Source of the DNA: Sva-07 sp963698565
GTDB lineage: Bacteria; Actinomycetota; Acidimicrobiia; Acidimicrobiales; Ilumatobacteraceae
DNA length: 64,000 nt
Direction of reading: 5' to 3'
NCBI GenBank assembly: GCA_963698565.1
Contig: CAVORH010000005.1
Coordinates: forward strand, 62,001-126,000
A program made the translations under genes and the position numbers. Every line of letters begins with the position of its first letter. The stretch's first letter is position 1. The notes below the pieces were generated by a model. The model searched no databases. It saw only the letters and a list, made by a program, of their open reading frames with translations, and had not been told where the DNA came from. Below are positions 17,555-25,309 of this stretch, one piece after another.

Positions 17555-18544
17555 TCACGCACCACAGCCGGTGGCGAGCACCTCGGTGAGCTCGGCGCCG
17601 TCGTATTCGTAGATCACGACCGATGCGCCCTCGTAGTACCAGGCGTGCACGGCGACCTCCATGCGGCCGTCACCGTTGTAGTCGGCGACATCGATCACCC
17701 GGAACCGTTCGATGAGCGGGAACCCGTCGGGATCGAGGTCCTGGTCGACCGCGGCTTGCAGCACCGTGGACGAGTTGCGCGTGAGGGTGTCGACCAGGAG
17801 GATCGACGACAGGTCGCCGGGGGCGCCAGGGCCGGCGCTCGGCTGCACGAACTCGAATGCGACGAGCGCCTCGTCGTCGCCGTCGCCGTCGAGGTCGGCG
17901 ACCACGAGCTGCTCGATGGCGCCGAGCGTTGCGTCGACCGGTTCGCCGTCGAAGGCGTCGATGCCGATCTGGTCGTACCCCGCAGGAACGCTGCTGGTGA
18001 CGGCGATCGGTCGTGGCCGCAACGGCCACGACGGGGTGGGAAGCGCAACCGCTCCGTAGCCGAATCCCGGGGGCTCCGGCGCCGCGAGCGCAAGGTCGAT
18101 CGACGGACCGACGCGACCGTCGAAACACGCCTCGACGAGTTCACCGGTCGAGGCGGTCGCCTCGCCGTCGAGGTCGGACACCGTCATGGGGGTTCCCGGT
18201 TCGATCGAGGGTGGGGTCTGGTCCTCCGAGGATGCGGCATCGTCCGGCTGCCACCGATCGACCTGCCAGGCACCGAGGGGCAGCAGACCGCCGCCGTCGC
18301 CGCCGACGAACAACGGCACCGCCACCGCAGCGGGCCCGGCCGGGAGCGTTGAGGTCGGCGCGGTGGTCGTGGTCGCGATCGTGGTCGGGGCGGAGGTGGT
18401 CGGCACCGTCGTGGTCGTGGTCGTGGTCGTGGTCGATGTCGTGGACGTGAGGGTCGGCCCGGGGTTCGATGCCTCCTCGGTGGTGCAGGCGGCGAGGACC
18501 AAGATGCTGACGGCGAGCAGTCCGGTGAGGTACTGCCTGGTCAT
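17555..18544 (-). CDS. lipoprotein with FG-GAP/VCBS-like calcium-type repeats
   Basis: A 329-residue exported lipoprotein. A short basic N-terminus, a hydrophobic core and the lipobox LVLAAC come first. A long Thr/Ser-rich linker (TSTTSTTTTTTTTTVPTT) follows, then a mature domain holding acidic loops such as DLDGDGDDEALVAFE and DYNGDGRMEVAVH. These are FG-GAP/VCBS-type Asp-rich motifs that commonly bind Ca2+ in beta-propellers. Start ATG 18544 overlaps the hydrolase stop by 4 nt. Function is unknown; a cell-surface sensor or binding protein is plausible. Confidence 0.75.
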   Translation of the reverse strand: MTRQYLTGLLAVSILVLAACTTEEASNPGPTLTSTTSTTTTTTTTTVPTTSAPTTIATTTTAPTSTLPAGPAAVAVPLFVGGDGGGLLPLGAWQVDRWQPDDAASSEDQTPPSIEPGTPMTVSDLDGEATASTGELVEACFDGRVGPSIDLALAAPEPPGFGYGAVALPTPSWPLRPRPIAVTSSVPAGYDQIGIDAFDGEPVDATLGAIEQLVVADLDGDGDDEALVAFEFVQPSAGPGAPGDLSSILLVDTLTRNSSTVLQAAVDQDLDPDGFPLIERFRVIDVADYNGDGRMEVAVHAWYYEGASVVIYEYDGAELTEVLATGCGA

Positions 18545-19293
18545 CGGCTCGCCACCGTCATCGAGTCGCCGGGGGCGAGCAGCCCCAGCCGGTGCAGCTG
18601 GTCGGTCGCGTCGAGTTGGGTGCGCAGTTCGGCGGGCGGCGCATCGAACCATCGGGGAAGTCGCCGTCGGCCATCCTCGGGAGCGTACGTTCCCCAGTGG
18701 ATCGGCACGAGCACGTCCGGTCGGATCAGCTCGGTCGCCCGCGCCGCTCGTTCGGGGTTCATGTGTCCCTCGCCGAGGCTCGACCCCCAGCCCCAGATGG
18801 GGAGCAGCGCGACGTCGATGTCGCCGAGGTCGGCCATCTCGTCGAACAGATCGGTGTCGCCGGGGAAGTAGACGCGCCGACCCGAACCGTCGACGACGAA
18901 GCCGACGGGCTCGGCGGTGACGCGCGAGTGCGGGCCGCGGCCGTGTTTGTGGGCGGCGCGGACCACCTCGACCGTCACGGGACCGGACTCGATCCGGTCG
19001 CCGACGCGCACCTCGGTGACGTCGGTGAAGCCCGCCTTGTGAAGCAGGCGAGCCGAGCCGGCGGGCGTGAGTACCCGCGCCGTCGGCCGGAGCCGCTTCA
19101 GCGACGGCAGGTGCAGGTGGTCGAGGTGCACGTGCGACAGCAGGATCAGGTCGATGTCGTGCTGGTCGGCGTCGGGCACGGCGGTGCGCCGGCGGAGATG
19201 GGCGACCCTGCGGGTGAGCAGCGGATCGGTGAGGACCCGGTAGCCGTCGAAGTCGACCAGCGTCGTGGCATGGCCGACCCAGGTGAGCTCCAT
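18541..19293 (-). CDS. metallo-beta-lactamase-fold hydrolase (UlaG-like)
   Basis: A 250-residue MBL-fold protein. It starts MELTWVGHATTLVDFDGYRVLTDP, with the metal motif HVHLDHLHLPS (HxHxDH), a downstream Asp in FPGDTDLF, and a C-terminal His in VPIHWGTY. This resembles UlaG/YtnP-like and NAPE-PLD-like hydrolases that cleave lactones or phosphodiesters. It lies 1 nt after the phosphodiesterase gene and overlaps the lipoprotein gene. With PlsC upstream, a lipid-phosphodiester substrate is a reasonable guess, but it is not shown by the sequence. Confidence 0.8.
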   Translation of the reverse strand: MELTWVGHATTLVDFDGYRVLTDPLLTRRVAHLRRRTAVPDADQHDIDLILLSHVHLDHLHLPSLKRLRPTARVLTPAGSARLLHKAGFTDVTEVRVGDRIESGPVTVEVVRAAHKHGRGPHSRVTAEPVGFVVDGSGRRVYFPGDTDLFDEMADLGDIDVALLPIWGWGSSLGEGHMNPERAARATELIRPDVLVPIHWGTYAPEDGRRRLPRWFDAPPAELRTQLDATDQLHRLGLLAPGDSMTVASR

Positions 19294-19294
19294 G

Positions 19295-21424
19295 TCAGCC
19301 GTCGGCGGCGGCGCTGGGGATCGGAGCGTTCGCCGGTGTCTCGGGGACCGTCCACGGACGCGGTGCGGTACCGTCGTTGATCGCGGCCATCCACCCCTTG
19401 AACAGGTGATGCACCGTCGCTGCGCCCACGATCGGTTCGTCGGGCAAGTCGAAACCGGCGGGGAAGAGCAGGAACGGTCGGGTCTGATTGCCGCCCATCC
19501 CGCCGTGGAAGCCGATCAGCTCCTCGAACGCCGCGCCCTCGTCGGCATGCGGGTCGTAGAAGCTGTTGACCAGGATGTCCGGTGCGTTGGTGAACGAGTC
19601 GGTCCGCCGGATGTGGTCGGCTGCGTTCGGACCGAAGTCGGCGAGCGGGTCGGTTCCCTCGACGCGGTCGTCGGACAGGTAGCGGATCCCGCTCCCGCCG
19701 ATCACGAGCCCGCCGAGCGTCTCGGAGCGGACCAGGACGAAGCCGATGCCGGGATGTTCGGCGAGTCCGGCGATCAGACCCGGGAATCGCGTTCCCAGCT
19801 CCTCCACGGTCGCTCGGCCTTCGATGTCGGTGAACGAGACGAGCCCGAGGTTGCCCGAGGCCAGGACGACCACGTCTGCCTGCGCGGTCGTGCCCTTCGA
19901 GGCGGCGAGCTCGTCGTCGTAGGCGGGGCCGAGCACGACGTCGCCGTCGACCATGTGGTTGCGCGTCATCGTGGCGAGCAGCTTGCCGATGCGGCTGTCC
20001 TTGTCGCGCACGGCCTCGGTGAGTGCACCGTTCAGGTTGCCCCAGCCCTCCGATGACATCTCCGGCGCATGGACGTCGATGTCGGTGTCGATCAGCGACT
20101 TGACCAGGTCCTCGAGCGTCATGTCGTAGCGCTGGAGGAACGTCGACCCCTGGGTCTGGCCGTGGTCGGAGAGCACGACCACGTGGTAGGGCCGTGGAGC
20201 TTCTGCGATCGCGTACTCGAGGCGGGCGAGTTGGCGATCGAGGCGGCGGAGCGTGTCGAGCGCCGTCGGCGCGAAGAGCCCCGAGTGGTGGGCGACCTCG
20301 TCGTAGCCGACGAAGTCGGCGTAGGCCGACGGCACGCCGCGGTAGACATCGCTCATCAGGGTGTAGACGGTGAGGTCGCGCAGGATGGTGGTGGTCGCCG
20401 CTCGGAGGACGGGGTAGATGCCGCCGCGCTTCAGTTGGGGAACGACGCCCTGGCGCCGGACCCGGCGCCGGTCGACGATCTCGCGCCCGATCTCGGCGAA
20501 CGTGAGGGTGAGCAGGCGGCTGACCGCATAGGGGTCCGACAGGAAGTAGTTCGCGGTCTTGTGGCTGTGCTTGCTGCGGTCGAGCAGGGTGCTGAAGGTG
20601 ATCGCCGACTCGACGCTGTCGCCGGAGAACACGTTCGATCGCGACACCCCACCGTCGACGAGCAGGCCGTGGCCGTCGGACTGGCGGGCCTCGATCTCCG
20701 CAGCATCGCGCGGATGGTTCGACGTGAAGACCTTGCCGGCCTCCTTGTCGTACCAGCGGAAGGCCGGCATGTCGTGGTTGTTGCCGTGCAGGATGCCCGC
20801 CTGGCTGGCGCCGGTCTGCGACGAGAGGTCGCACTCCCAGCGGGTGATGCGGTGCGAACCGTCACGAACCCATCGGGCGAGTGTCGGCGCATGGCCGTCG
20901 GCGATCGCCTGGCGGACCACGGGTTCGGCGAGCCCGTCGATCTGGAGGAACAGGATGCCGGGCACGTCGGTCGGGGTCGGCGGTTCGAGCCGGTTCACCA
21001 TCCGACGGACGGTCTGTCGCTGCCAGACCGCGTCGTCGTCGACCGACAGCCACGTGCTCAGGATGATGCCGACCACGGTCATGAAGAACGACGCGATGAT
21101 CGCGGACCACGTCGAGTCGATCGTGAGGCCGTCCAGGGCTTCGCTGGCGAGCAGCAGGATCAGACCGTTCGCGACGAGGCCGAGGATGCCGGCGGTCCAG
21201 AGAATGATGCGGGAGAAGAACCTGGAGATGATCGGCCAGAGCACCGCGTTGAGGACCGACAGGAGGAACGCGGCGACGAGTGCCGTGCCGAAGTCGCGGA
21301 TCCTGATGCTCGGCATGATCCAGGCGATCAGCCAGAAGCTGACCGACGTGATCGCGAACTCGATCAGGTGCCGGCGCAGCGGGATGCGTCCGGGGGTACG
21401 CGATGGCAGGGTCGGTGCGGTCAC
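19295..21424 (-). CDS. membrane protein: holin-like domain plus type I phosphodiesterase/alkaline phosphatase domain
   Basis: 709 residues. The N-terminus (about 20-125) has four hydrophobic segments like the 'phage holin superfamily IV' small integral membrane domain. The remainder is an alkaline-phosphatase-superfamily hydrolase: LFLQIDGLAEPVVRQAI (metal Asp), SQTGASQAGILHGNN (nucleophile Thr/Ser area), YADFVGYDEVAHHSG (Asp/His metal ligands) and VVLSDHGQTQGSTF (Asp-His). Such domains cleave phosphodiesters or phosphomonoesters of nucleotides, phosphonates or lipids. The orientation of the catalytic domain is not certain. It is followed after 1 nt by the MBL hydrolase gene. Size and architecture match a family seen widely in actinobacteria; the substrate is unknown. 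Confidence 0.8.
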   Translation of the reverse strand: MTAPTLPSRTPGRIPLRRHLIEFAITSVSFWLIAWIMPSIRIRDFGTALVAAFLLSVLNAVLWPIISRFFSRIILWTAGILGLVANGLILLLASEALDGLTIDSTWSAIIASFFMTVVGIILSTWLSVDDDAVWQRQTVRRMVNRLEPPTPTDVPGILFLQIDGLAEPVVRQAIADGHAPTLARWVRDGSHRITRWECDLSSQTGASQAGILHGNNHDMPAFRWYDKEAGKVFTSNHPRDAAEIEARQSDGHGLLVDGGVSRSNVFSGDSVESAITFSTLLDRSKHSHKTANYFLSDPYAVSRLLTLTFAEIGREIVDRRRVRRQGVVPQLKRGGIYPVLRAATTTILRDLTVYTLMSDVYRGVPSAYADFVGYDEVAHHSGLFAPTALDTLRRLDRQLARLEYAIAEAPRPYHVVVLSDHGQTQGSTFLQRYDMTLEDLVKSLIDTDIDVHAPEMSSEGWGNLNGALTEAVRDKDSRIGKLLATMTRNHMVDGDVVLGPAYDDELAASKGTTAQADVVVLASGNLGLVSFTDIEGRATVEELGTRFPGLIAGLAEHPGIGFVLVRSETLGGLVIGGSGIRYLSDDRVEGTDPLADFGPNAADHIRRTDSFTNAPDILVNSFYDPHADEGAAFEELIGFHGGMGGNQTRPFLLFPAGFDLPDEPIVGAATVHHLFKGWMAAINDGTAPRPWTVPETPANAPIPSAAADG

Positions 21425-21444
21425 GACGCCAGGCTATTCCCAAG

Positions 21445-21498
21445 TCGTTTGCGTGAAGGTTTCGGTGGCCCGTCCCGCCCGAAGTGCAACGCAAACGA
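21445..21498. repeat. long-loop inverted repeat in an 89-bp gap
   Basis: TCGTTTGCGT (21445-21454) and ACGCAAACGA (21489-21498) are exact reverse complements separated by 34 bp, between the PlsC gene end and the phosphodiesterase gene start. It may be a pair of regulator half-sites or a cruciform. It divides the lipid operon from the downstream phosphodiesterase/MBL genes and could mark an internal promoter. Confidence 0.4.
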
Positions 21499-21513
21499 GA
21501 TGTTGCTGGGTGT

Positions 21514-22512
21514 TCAGCCGAGGTCGGGCCAGCGCCGCTGTTGGCGGCGTCGCAGTCCGGCGGTGCCCAACTTGCGGCGCTCGGCCAGCGCCCAGTCGCG
21601 GCGCCATCCGGTGTGGTCCGGACCGGTCAACGGCGGGTTGGTTCCCGCCGCCGATCGCTGTCGGGCGGTCCAGAAGTCGGTGATCGCCTCGTCGCCGAGC
21701 ACGGTGACGGCCGCCTCGATCCGCGCGTTGAACCGTCGGGTCGACTCGTCCTCCTCGGGCCGCAGTGGAGCGCCGAACACGACCTTGGTGCGCCCCGGCT
21801 TCGGCCGCTTCATCCCCTTGCCGAAGATGGCGCCGGTGCCGTCGATGAACACCGGGATCACCGGTGCGCCGGTGCGCGCCGAGAGGTACGCAGCACCGCC
21901 CCGGAACTCCTGGCCCCAACCGTCCGGCGACCGACCGCCCTCGGGGTAGATCACGAGGCTGTAGCCGTCGTCGATCAGTCCCTTGATCAGGTCGGACGAC
22001 TTGCGTCCGGTGAGCTCGCGATCGATGGGGATGGCATTGAGCGACAACGCGGAGAGCGCCGCCTTCCACTTCTTGTCGAAGAAGTAGTCGGCGGCCGCTG
22101 CGACGACGAGTTCGTGGCGCCACGCCCTCGGCACCGAGCGGATCATCAGCCCGGTGTCGAGATGGCTGTGATGATTGGGGGCGAAGATCACCGGTGGTGG
22201 ATCCTCGAGCGAGGTGAGGTCGGCGAGCCGATCGGTCCCGATGATGTCGGGCGAGGCGACCACTCGCGCCGCCAGCCGCACCGGGCCCTCGACGATCGCC
22301 GTTCGCACCGAGGACGCGAACGGCCGGCGGGCCCACTCGGTGTCGTAGTGGGCGCCGAGCCCGGATGCCTCCGGGGGCACGACGACCCCGCGGGGCACCG
22401 TCGGGGCGCGGTACGGGAAGCCGAAGTTGCGCAGCGGGGTGACGGCGCGCCGGACGGCGTCTTCTGCAGCCCCGGCTGCCCGCTGGGCTCGGCGCAGGTT
22501 GTCGTCAGCCAC
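21514..22512 (-). CDS. PlsC-type 1-acyl-glycerol-3-phosphate acyltransferase family protein
   Basis: A 332-residue acyltransferase. Motif I is NHHSHLD (NHx4D type), motif II is around PIDRELTGRKS, and motif III is YPEGGRS, matching LPLAT enzymes that esterify lysophospholipids at the membrane surface. The N-terminal ~90 residues before the catalytic domain are longer than in PlsC itself. The gene follows the DUF2088 gene by 10 nt in the same direction, so it likely belongs to the acyl-CoA reductase lipid operon. The acyl acceptor is not known. Confidence 0.8.
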   Translation of the reverse strand: MADDNLRRAQRAAGAAEDAVRRAVTPLRNFGFPYRAPTVPRGVVVPPEASGLGAHYDTEWARRPFASSVRTAIVEGPVRLAARVVASPDIIGTDRLADLTSLEDPPPVIFAPNHHSHLDTGLMIRSVPRAWRHELVVAAAADYFFDKKWKAALSALSLNAIPIDRELTGRKSSDLIKGLIDDGYSLVIYPEGGRSPDGWGQEFRGGAAYLSARTGAPVIPVFIDGTGAIFGKGMKRPKPGRTKVVFGAPLRPEEDESTRRFNARIEAAVTVLGDEAITDFWTARQRSAAGTNPPLTGPDHTGWRRDWALAERRKLGTAGLRRRQQRRWPDLG

Positions 22513-22522
22513 GGCGATCGGC

Positions 22523-24110
22523 CTACTTCACGTCCGCGATCAGCAGCGGCGGGGTCTTGAGATGGGTGATCGTCGGCGACCGACCGACCGTGTCGGAGGC
22601 GATCTCGAGCGCGTCGTTCATCGTCGAGGCCGGCGTGAAGCCGAGCTTGCGCACGGTCGCAGCGTCGCCGCCCACGATGATCACCTTGCCGACGTGCTTC
22701 ATGCCGTGGCTGCCCCAGTACCACATGTAGAACGGGTGCACGCCGTGGTAGGCGTTCGTCGTCCGGTACAGGTGGCGGTACCAGTCGTCCTCGGCGTACT
22801 GCTTCTCCCACTTCTGCGACATCACGTGCGGGTCGGTGGTGTCGGCGAGGACTTCCTCGAAGAAGTCGATGTAGCTCGGGTGGTGGACCGGGTGGAACTC
22901 GTTCGCCGTCGGGTGGGTCAGGATCACGACGCCGCCCTCGCGCACGAGCGGCTTGCCGCGGTACAGGTTGAAGAAGTAGCCGAGCCCGGTGCACATCACC
23001 AGGATCGGGTTCATGATCGAGTTGACGTTGTAGGGGCAGATGTACGGGATCCCCAGCGTGAGGATGTCGGTCTGCCCCTCGACCTCGACGAGCTGCTGGT
23101 CGTAGACGTTCTGGGTCGTGATCTTGTGGACCGCCTCGACTTCACCGCACTGGATGCTGGTGAGCTGGTGTGGGGCTTCGATGCCGTGGAAGAGCTTGCG
23201 GGCCTGCCGCGACGGCAACTTGGCGACCGACTTGGCGGTGGCGAGGTAGAGCGCTCGGTCCTTGGCGTTCCACTCCCACTCGCGCTTGGCCAGGAAGTCG
23301 AACGGCTGCGGGAACGTGTCGGTGTTGAGGGTGGTCTCGATCTGGAACACCTTCGGGCCCGTGGTCGCGCATCACCTTGCCCATGCGCCAGGTGCTCTTG
23401 TGGAGCTCGGAGGCGTGCTGGTCCATGAAGGAGTGCGACGCCTCCATCGTGGTCGGGTTGTGGTGGTGGCGCAGCGACCGGTAGCTGGCGAGCCCGACCG
23501 CCGTCGACTTCCAGCCACCGTCCATGGCGACGAGGTTGATGTTGACGTAGACGAGCAGGTCCGACTCGGCGGCGCGCTTGTTGATCTCGATCTCCTCGCC
23601 CAGGTCGGTCGTGCCGAGGAAGGCGAGGTTGTCGGGGTCCTCGGCGTCGTGCTGGGTGAGCAGGCCGCGGGGCTCGAACGCGTCGTAGACGCGATCGCCG
23701 AGTGCGTGACGGAGCTCGAACTCGTGCATGCGGCGGTGCAGGGCGAGCGCGGCGACCAGCTGCACGTCGTCGACCCCGGCGTCGGCCGCCATCGTCAGTA
23801 CCTGCTCGATGATCCGCTGGCGCAGGTCGGGGCGGCGCATCTTGGGGAGTGGCAGCGACACGTCGTCGAAGGCGATCGTCAGCTTCATGCCCGGGAAGAG
23901 CAGCGACGGCAGCGGGTCCATGTCGATCGGGTCGAGCAGCGCGGTGCGGATGGCGCCGTCGACGTCGTCGATCGCATCGAGCGGCTCGGGCGCATAGATC
24001 ACCCGGCTGCGGTCGGCGGGGAGCTTCTCCAGGCGGAAGCCCTCACCGTGCCAGAACAGGGTGGGCGGCGTCGACTTGTCGACGTCGAGGACGAAACCGG
24101 GTCTGGGCAT
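22523..24110 (-). CDS. LarA-like DUF2088 protein, interrupted by a +1 frameshift
   Basis: Two adjoining frames together form one ~528-residue protein with a LarA (lactate racemase)-like N-terminal DUF2088 domain. The 5' part (MPRPGFVLDVDKSTPP... to WRMGKVMRDHGP) is in one frame. The 3' part (KVFQIETTLNTDTFP... to LLIADVK) is in the next frame. The join is at about 23355-23362, where the coding strand reads CACGGGCCCGAAGGTG with one base too many. The His-rich segment HHHNPTTMEASHSFM is in the 5' part. True LarA carries a nickel-pincer cofactor; whether this homologue does is unknown. The start ATG at 24110 shares one base with the alcohol dehydrogenase stop. Probably a functional gene with a sequence error. 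Confidence 0.75.
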
Positions 24111-25309
24111 CAGGAGTCTTCCTTGCGCAGGTCGAATGCGATCTTCACCGCGCCACGGCGGCCGGCCGTGGCGGCGTGGGCGATCGCGTCGACGTGATCG
24201 GACAGGGGATAGGTGGCCGAGAGCAGCCGCTCGGCTTCCAGAGCGTTGGCGGTCTCGATGGCCAGATCGAAGGTGCGCGCGGTTCGGCCGTCGGGAAGGT
24301 GTTCGGTGCCGTACGTGTAGGCGCCCTTGAGTTCGGTCTCGCGGTGCCACAGACCGGTGAGGTCGAGCGTGACGTCGGCGGGCATGCCCAGCAGGACCAC
24401 ACGACCGCGCGGGCGGGTCATGCGCAGCGAGTCGGCGACGGTGGCACCGGTGCCGACGGCGTCGATCGTGACGTGGGCGCCCGAGCTGAGGTGGTCGCCG
24501 ATCATGTGGCAGCCGGTCGCCCGCCGGACGGCGCGCTGGAGCCCGTCGGGCCCGACCACGACATCGGCACCGAACGCCTTGGCGAGTTGCTGCTGGTGCG
24601 GGTAGCGGGCTCCGACGATGATGTGGACGTCGGGCACGTAGCGACGCAGGCCCGCGACGGCGGCGAGGCCCATCGTGCCGGCACCGAGGACGGCGACGAC
24701 CGCCGGACGCTCCGTGTCCTGACGGGCGGCCACGACCGGTGCCGCGAGGAGCGCGGCGTGGATGCCGCCGGCGAAGGGCTCGACGAGCACGGCACGTTCG
24801 TCGGGCATGTCGTCGGCGATGCGGTGCAGTTGTGACTCGTGGGCGACGAACTCGGGCGCCCAGCCGCCGCCGGTCGAGCAGCAGAAGCCGGTCTGGATGC
24901 CGGGTTCGAGCGGGCCGGTGGCCAGATGGGCGTAGTCGTCGCCGTCGCCGGGCGCGGCGCCGTCGAACGGCGGAGCGAACCCGCGGGCCTCGTGGCCGAG
25001 CACCGGTTCGAGGATCACCCGGGTGCCGTCGTCGAGTTCACCGACCACCTCGTGGCCGGGGACGAACGGGAACGACACCCAGTCCTCGAAGTACAGCGAG
25101 GCGTGGCCCTCCACGAGCGACAGGTCGGACCCGCAGATCCCGGCGAGGTGGGTGTGCACCCGGTGCCAACCGGGCCCCGGCAGGTCGGGTGCATCGATCG
25201 AGGTGTACTCCAGCGGTCCGACCTTCGTGGCCGTGATCGGCGAGATCGCCGACGCGATCCGCGCCATGCCGAGCCTGGGCACCGAGCGTGAGACCTGGAG
25301 CGCCTTCAT
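24110..25309 (-). CDS. zinc-dependent alcohol dehydrogenase (MDR family)
   Basis: A 399-residue medium-chain dehydrogenase. It starts at MKALQVSRSVPRLG, whose ATG overlaps the restored stop of the FAR-HAD gene (ATGA). The catalytic-zinc region is HLAGICGSDLSLVEGHASLY (Cys, Asp), with VPGHEVVGEL (GHE) next; LEPVLGHEARGF replaces the four-Cys structural zinc loop. The NAD(P) fold is AVLGAGTMGLAAVAGLRRY. It interconverts an alcohol and aldehyde/ketone and, given its place directly after an acyl-CoA reductase, probably acts on the fatty aldehyde or alcohol made there. The frame is open into the upstream gene only because of the frameshift described for that gene. Confidence 0.85.
   Translation of the reverse strand: MKALQVSRSVPRLGMARIASAISPITATKVGPLEYTSIDAPDLPGPGWHRVHTHLAGICGSDLSLVEGHASLYFEDWVSFPFVPGHEVVGELDDGTRVILEPVLGHEARGFAPPFDGAAPGDGDDYAHLATGPLEPGIQTGFCCSTGGGWAPEFVAHESQLHRIADDMPDERAVLVEPFAGGIHAALLAAPVVAARQDTERPAVVAVLGAGTMGLAAVAGLRRYVPDVHIIVGARYPHQQQLAKAFGADVVVGPDGLQRAVRRATGCHMIGDHLSSGAHVTIDAVGTGATVADSLRMTRPRGRVVLLGMPADVTLDLTGLWHRETELKGAYTYGTEHLPDGRTARTFDLAIETANALEAERLLSATYPLSDHVDAIAHAATAGRRGAVKIAFDLRKEDS

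Noticed and set aside
18350..18450. GTGGTC-type short tandem repeats as a microsatellite or CRISPR-like array
   Set aside because: They encode the Thr-rich linker of the lipoprotein on the other strand; no spacers are present.
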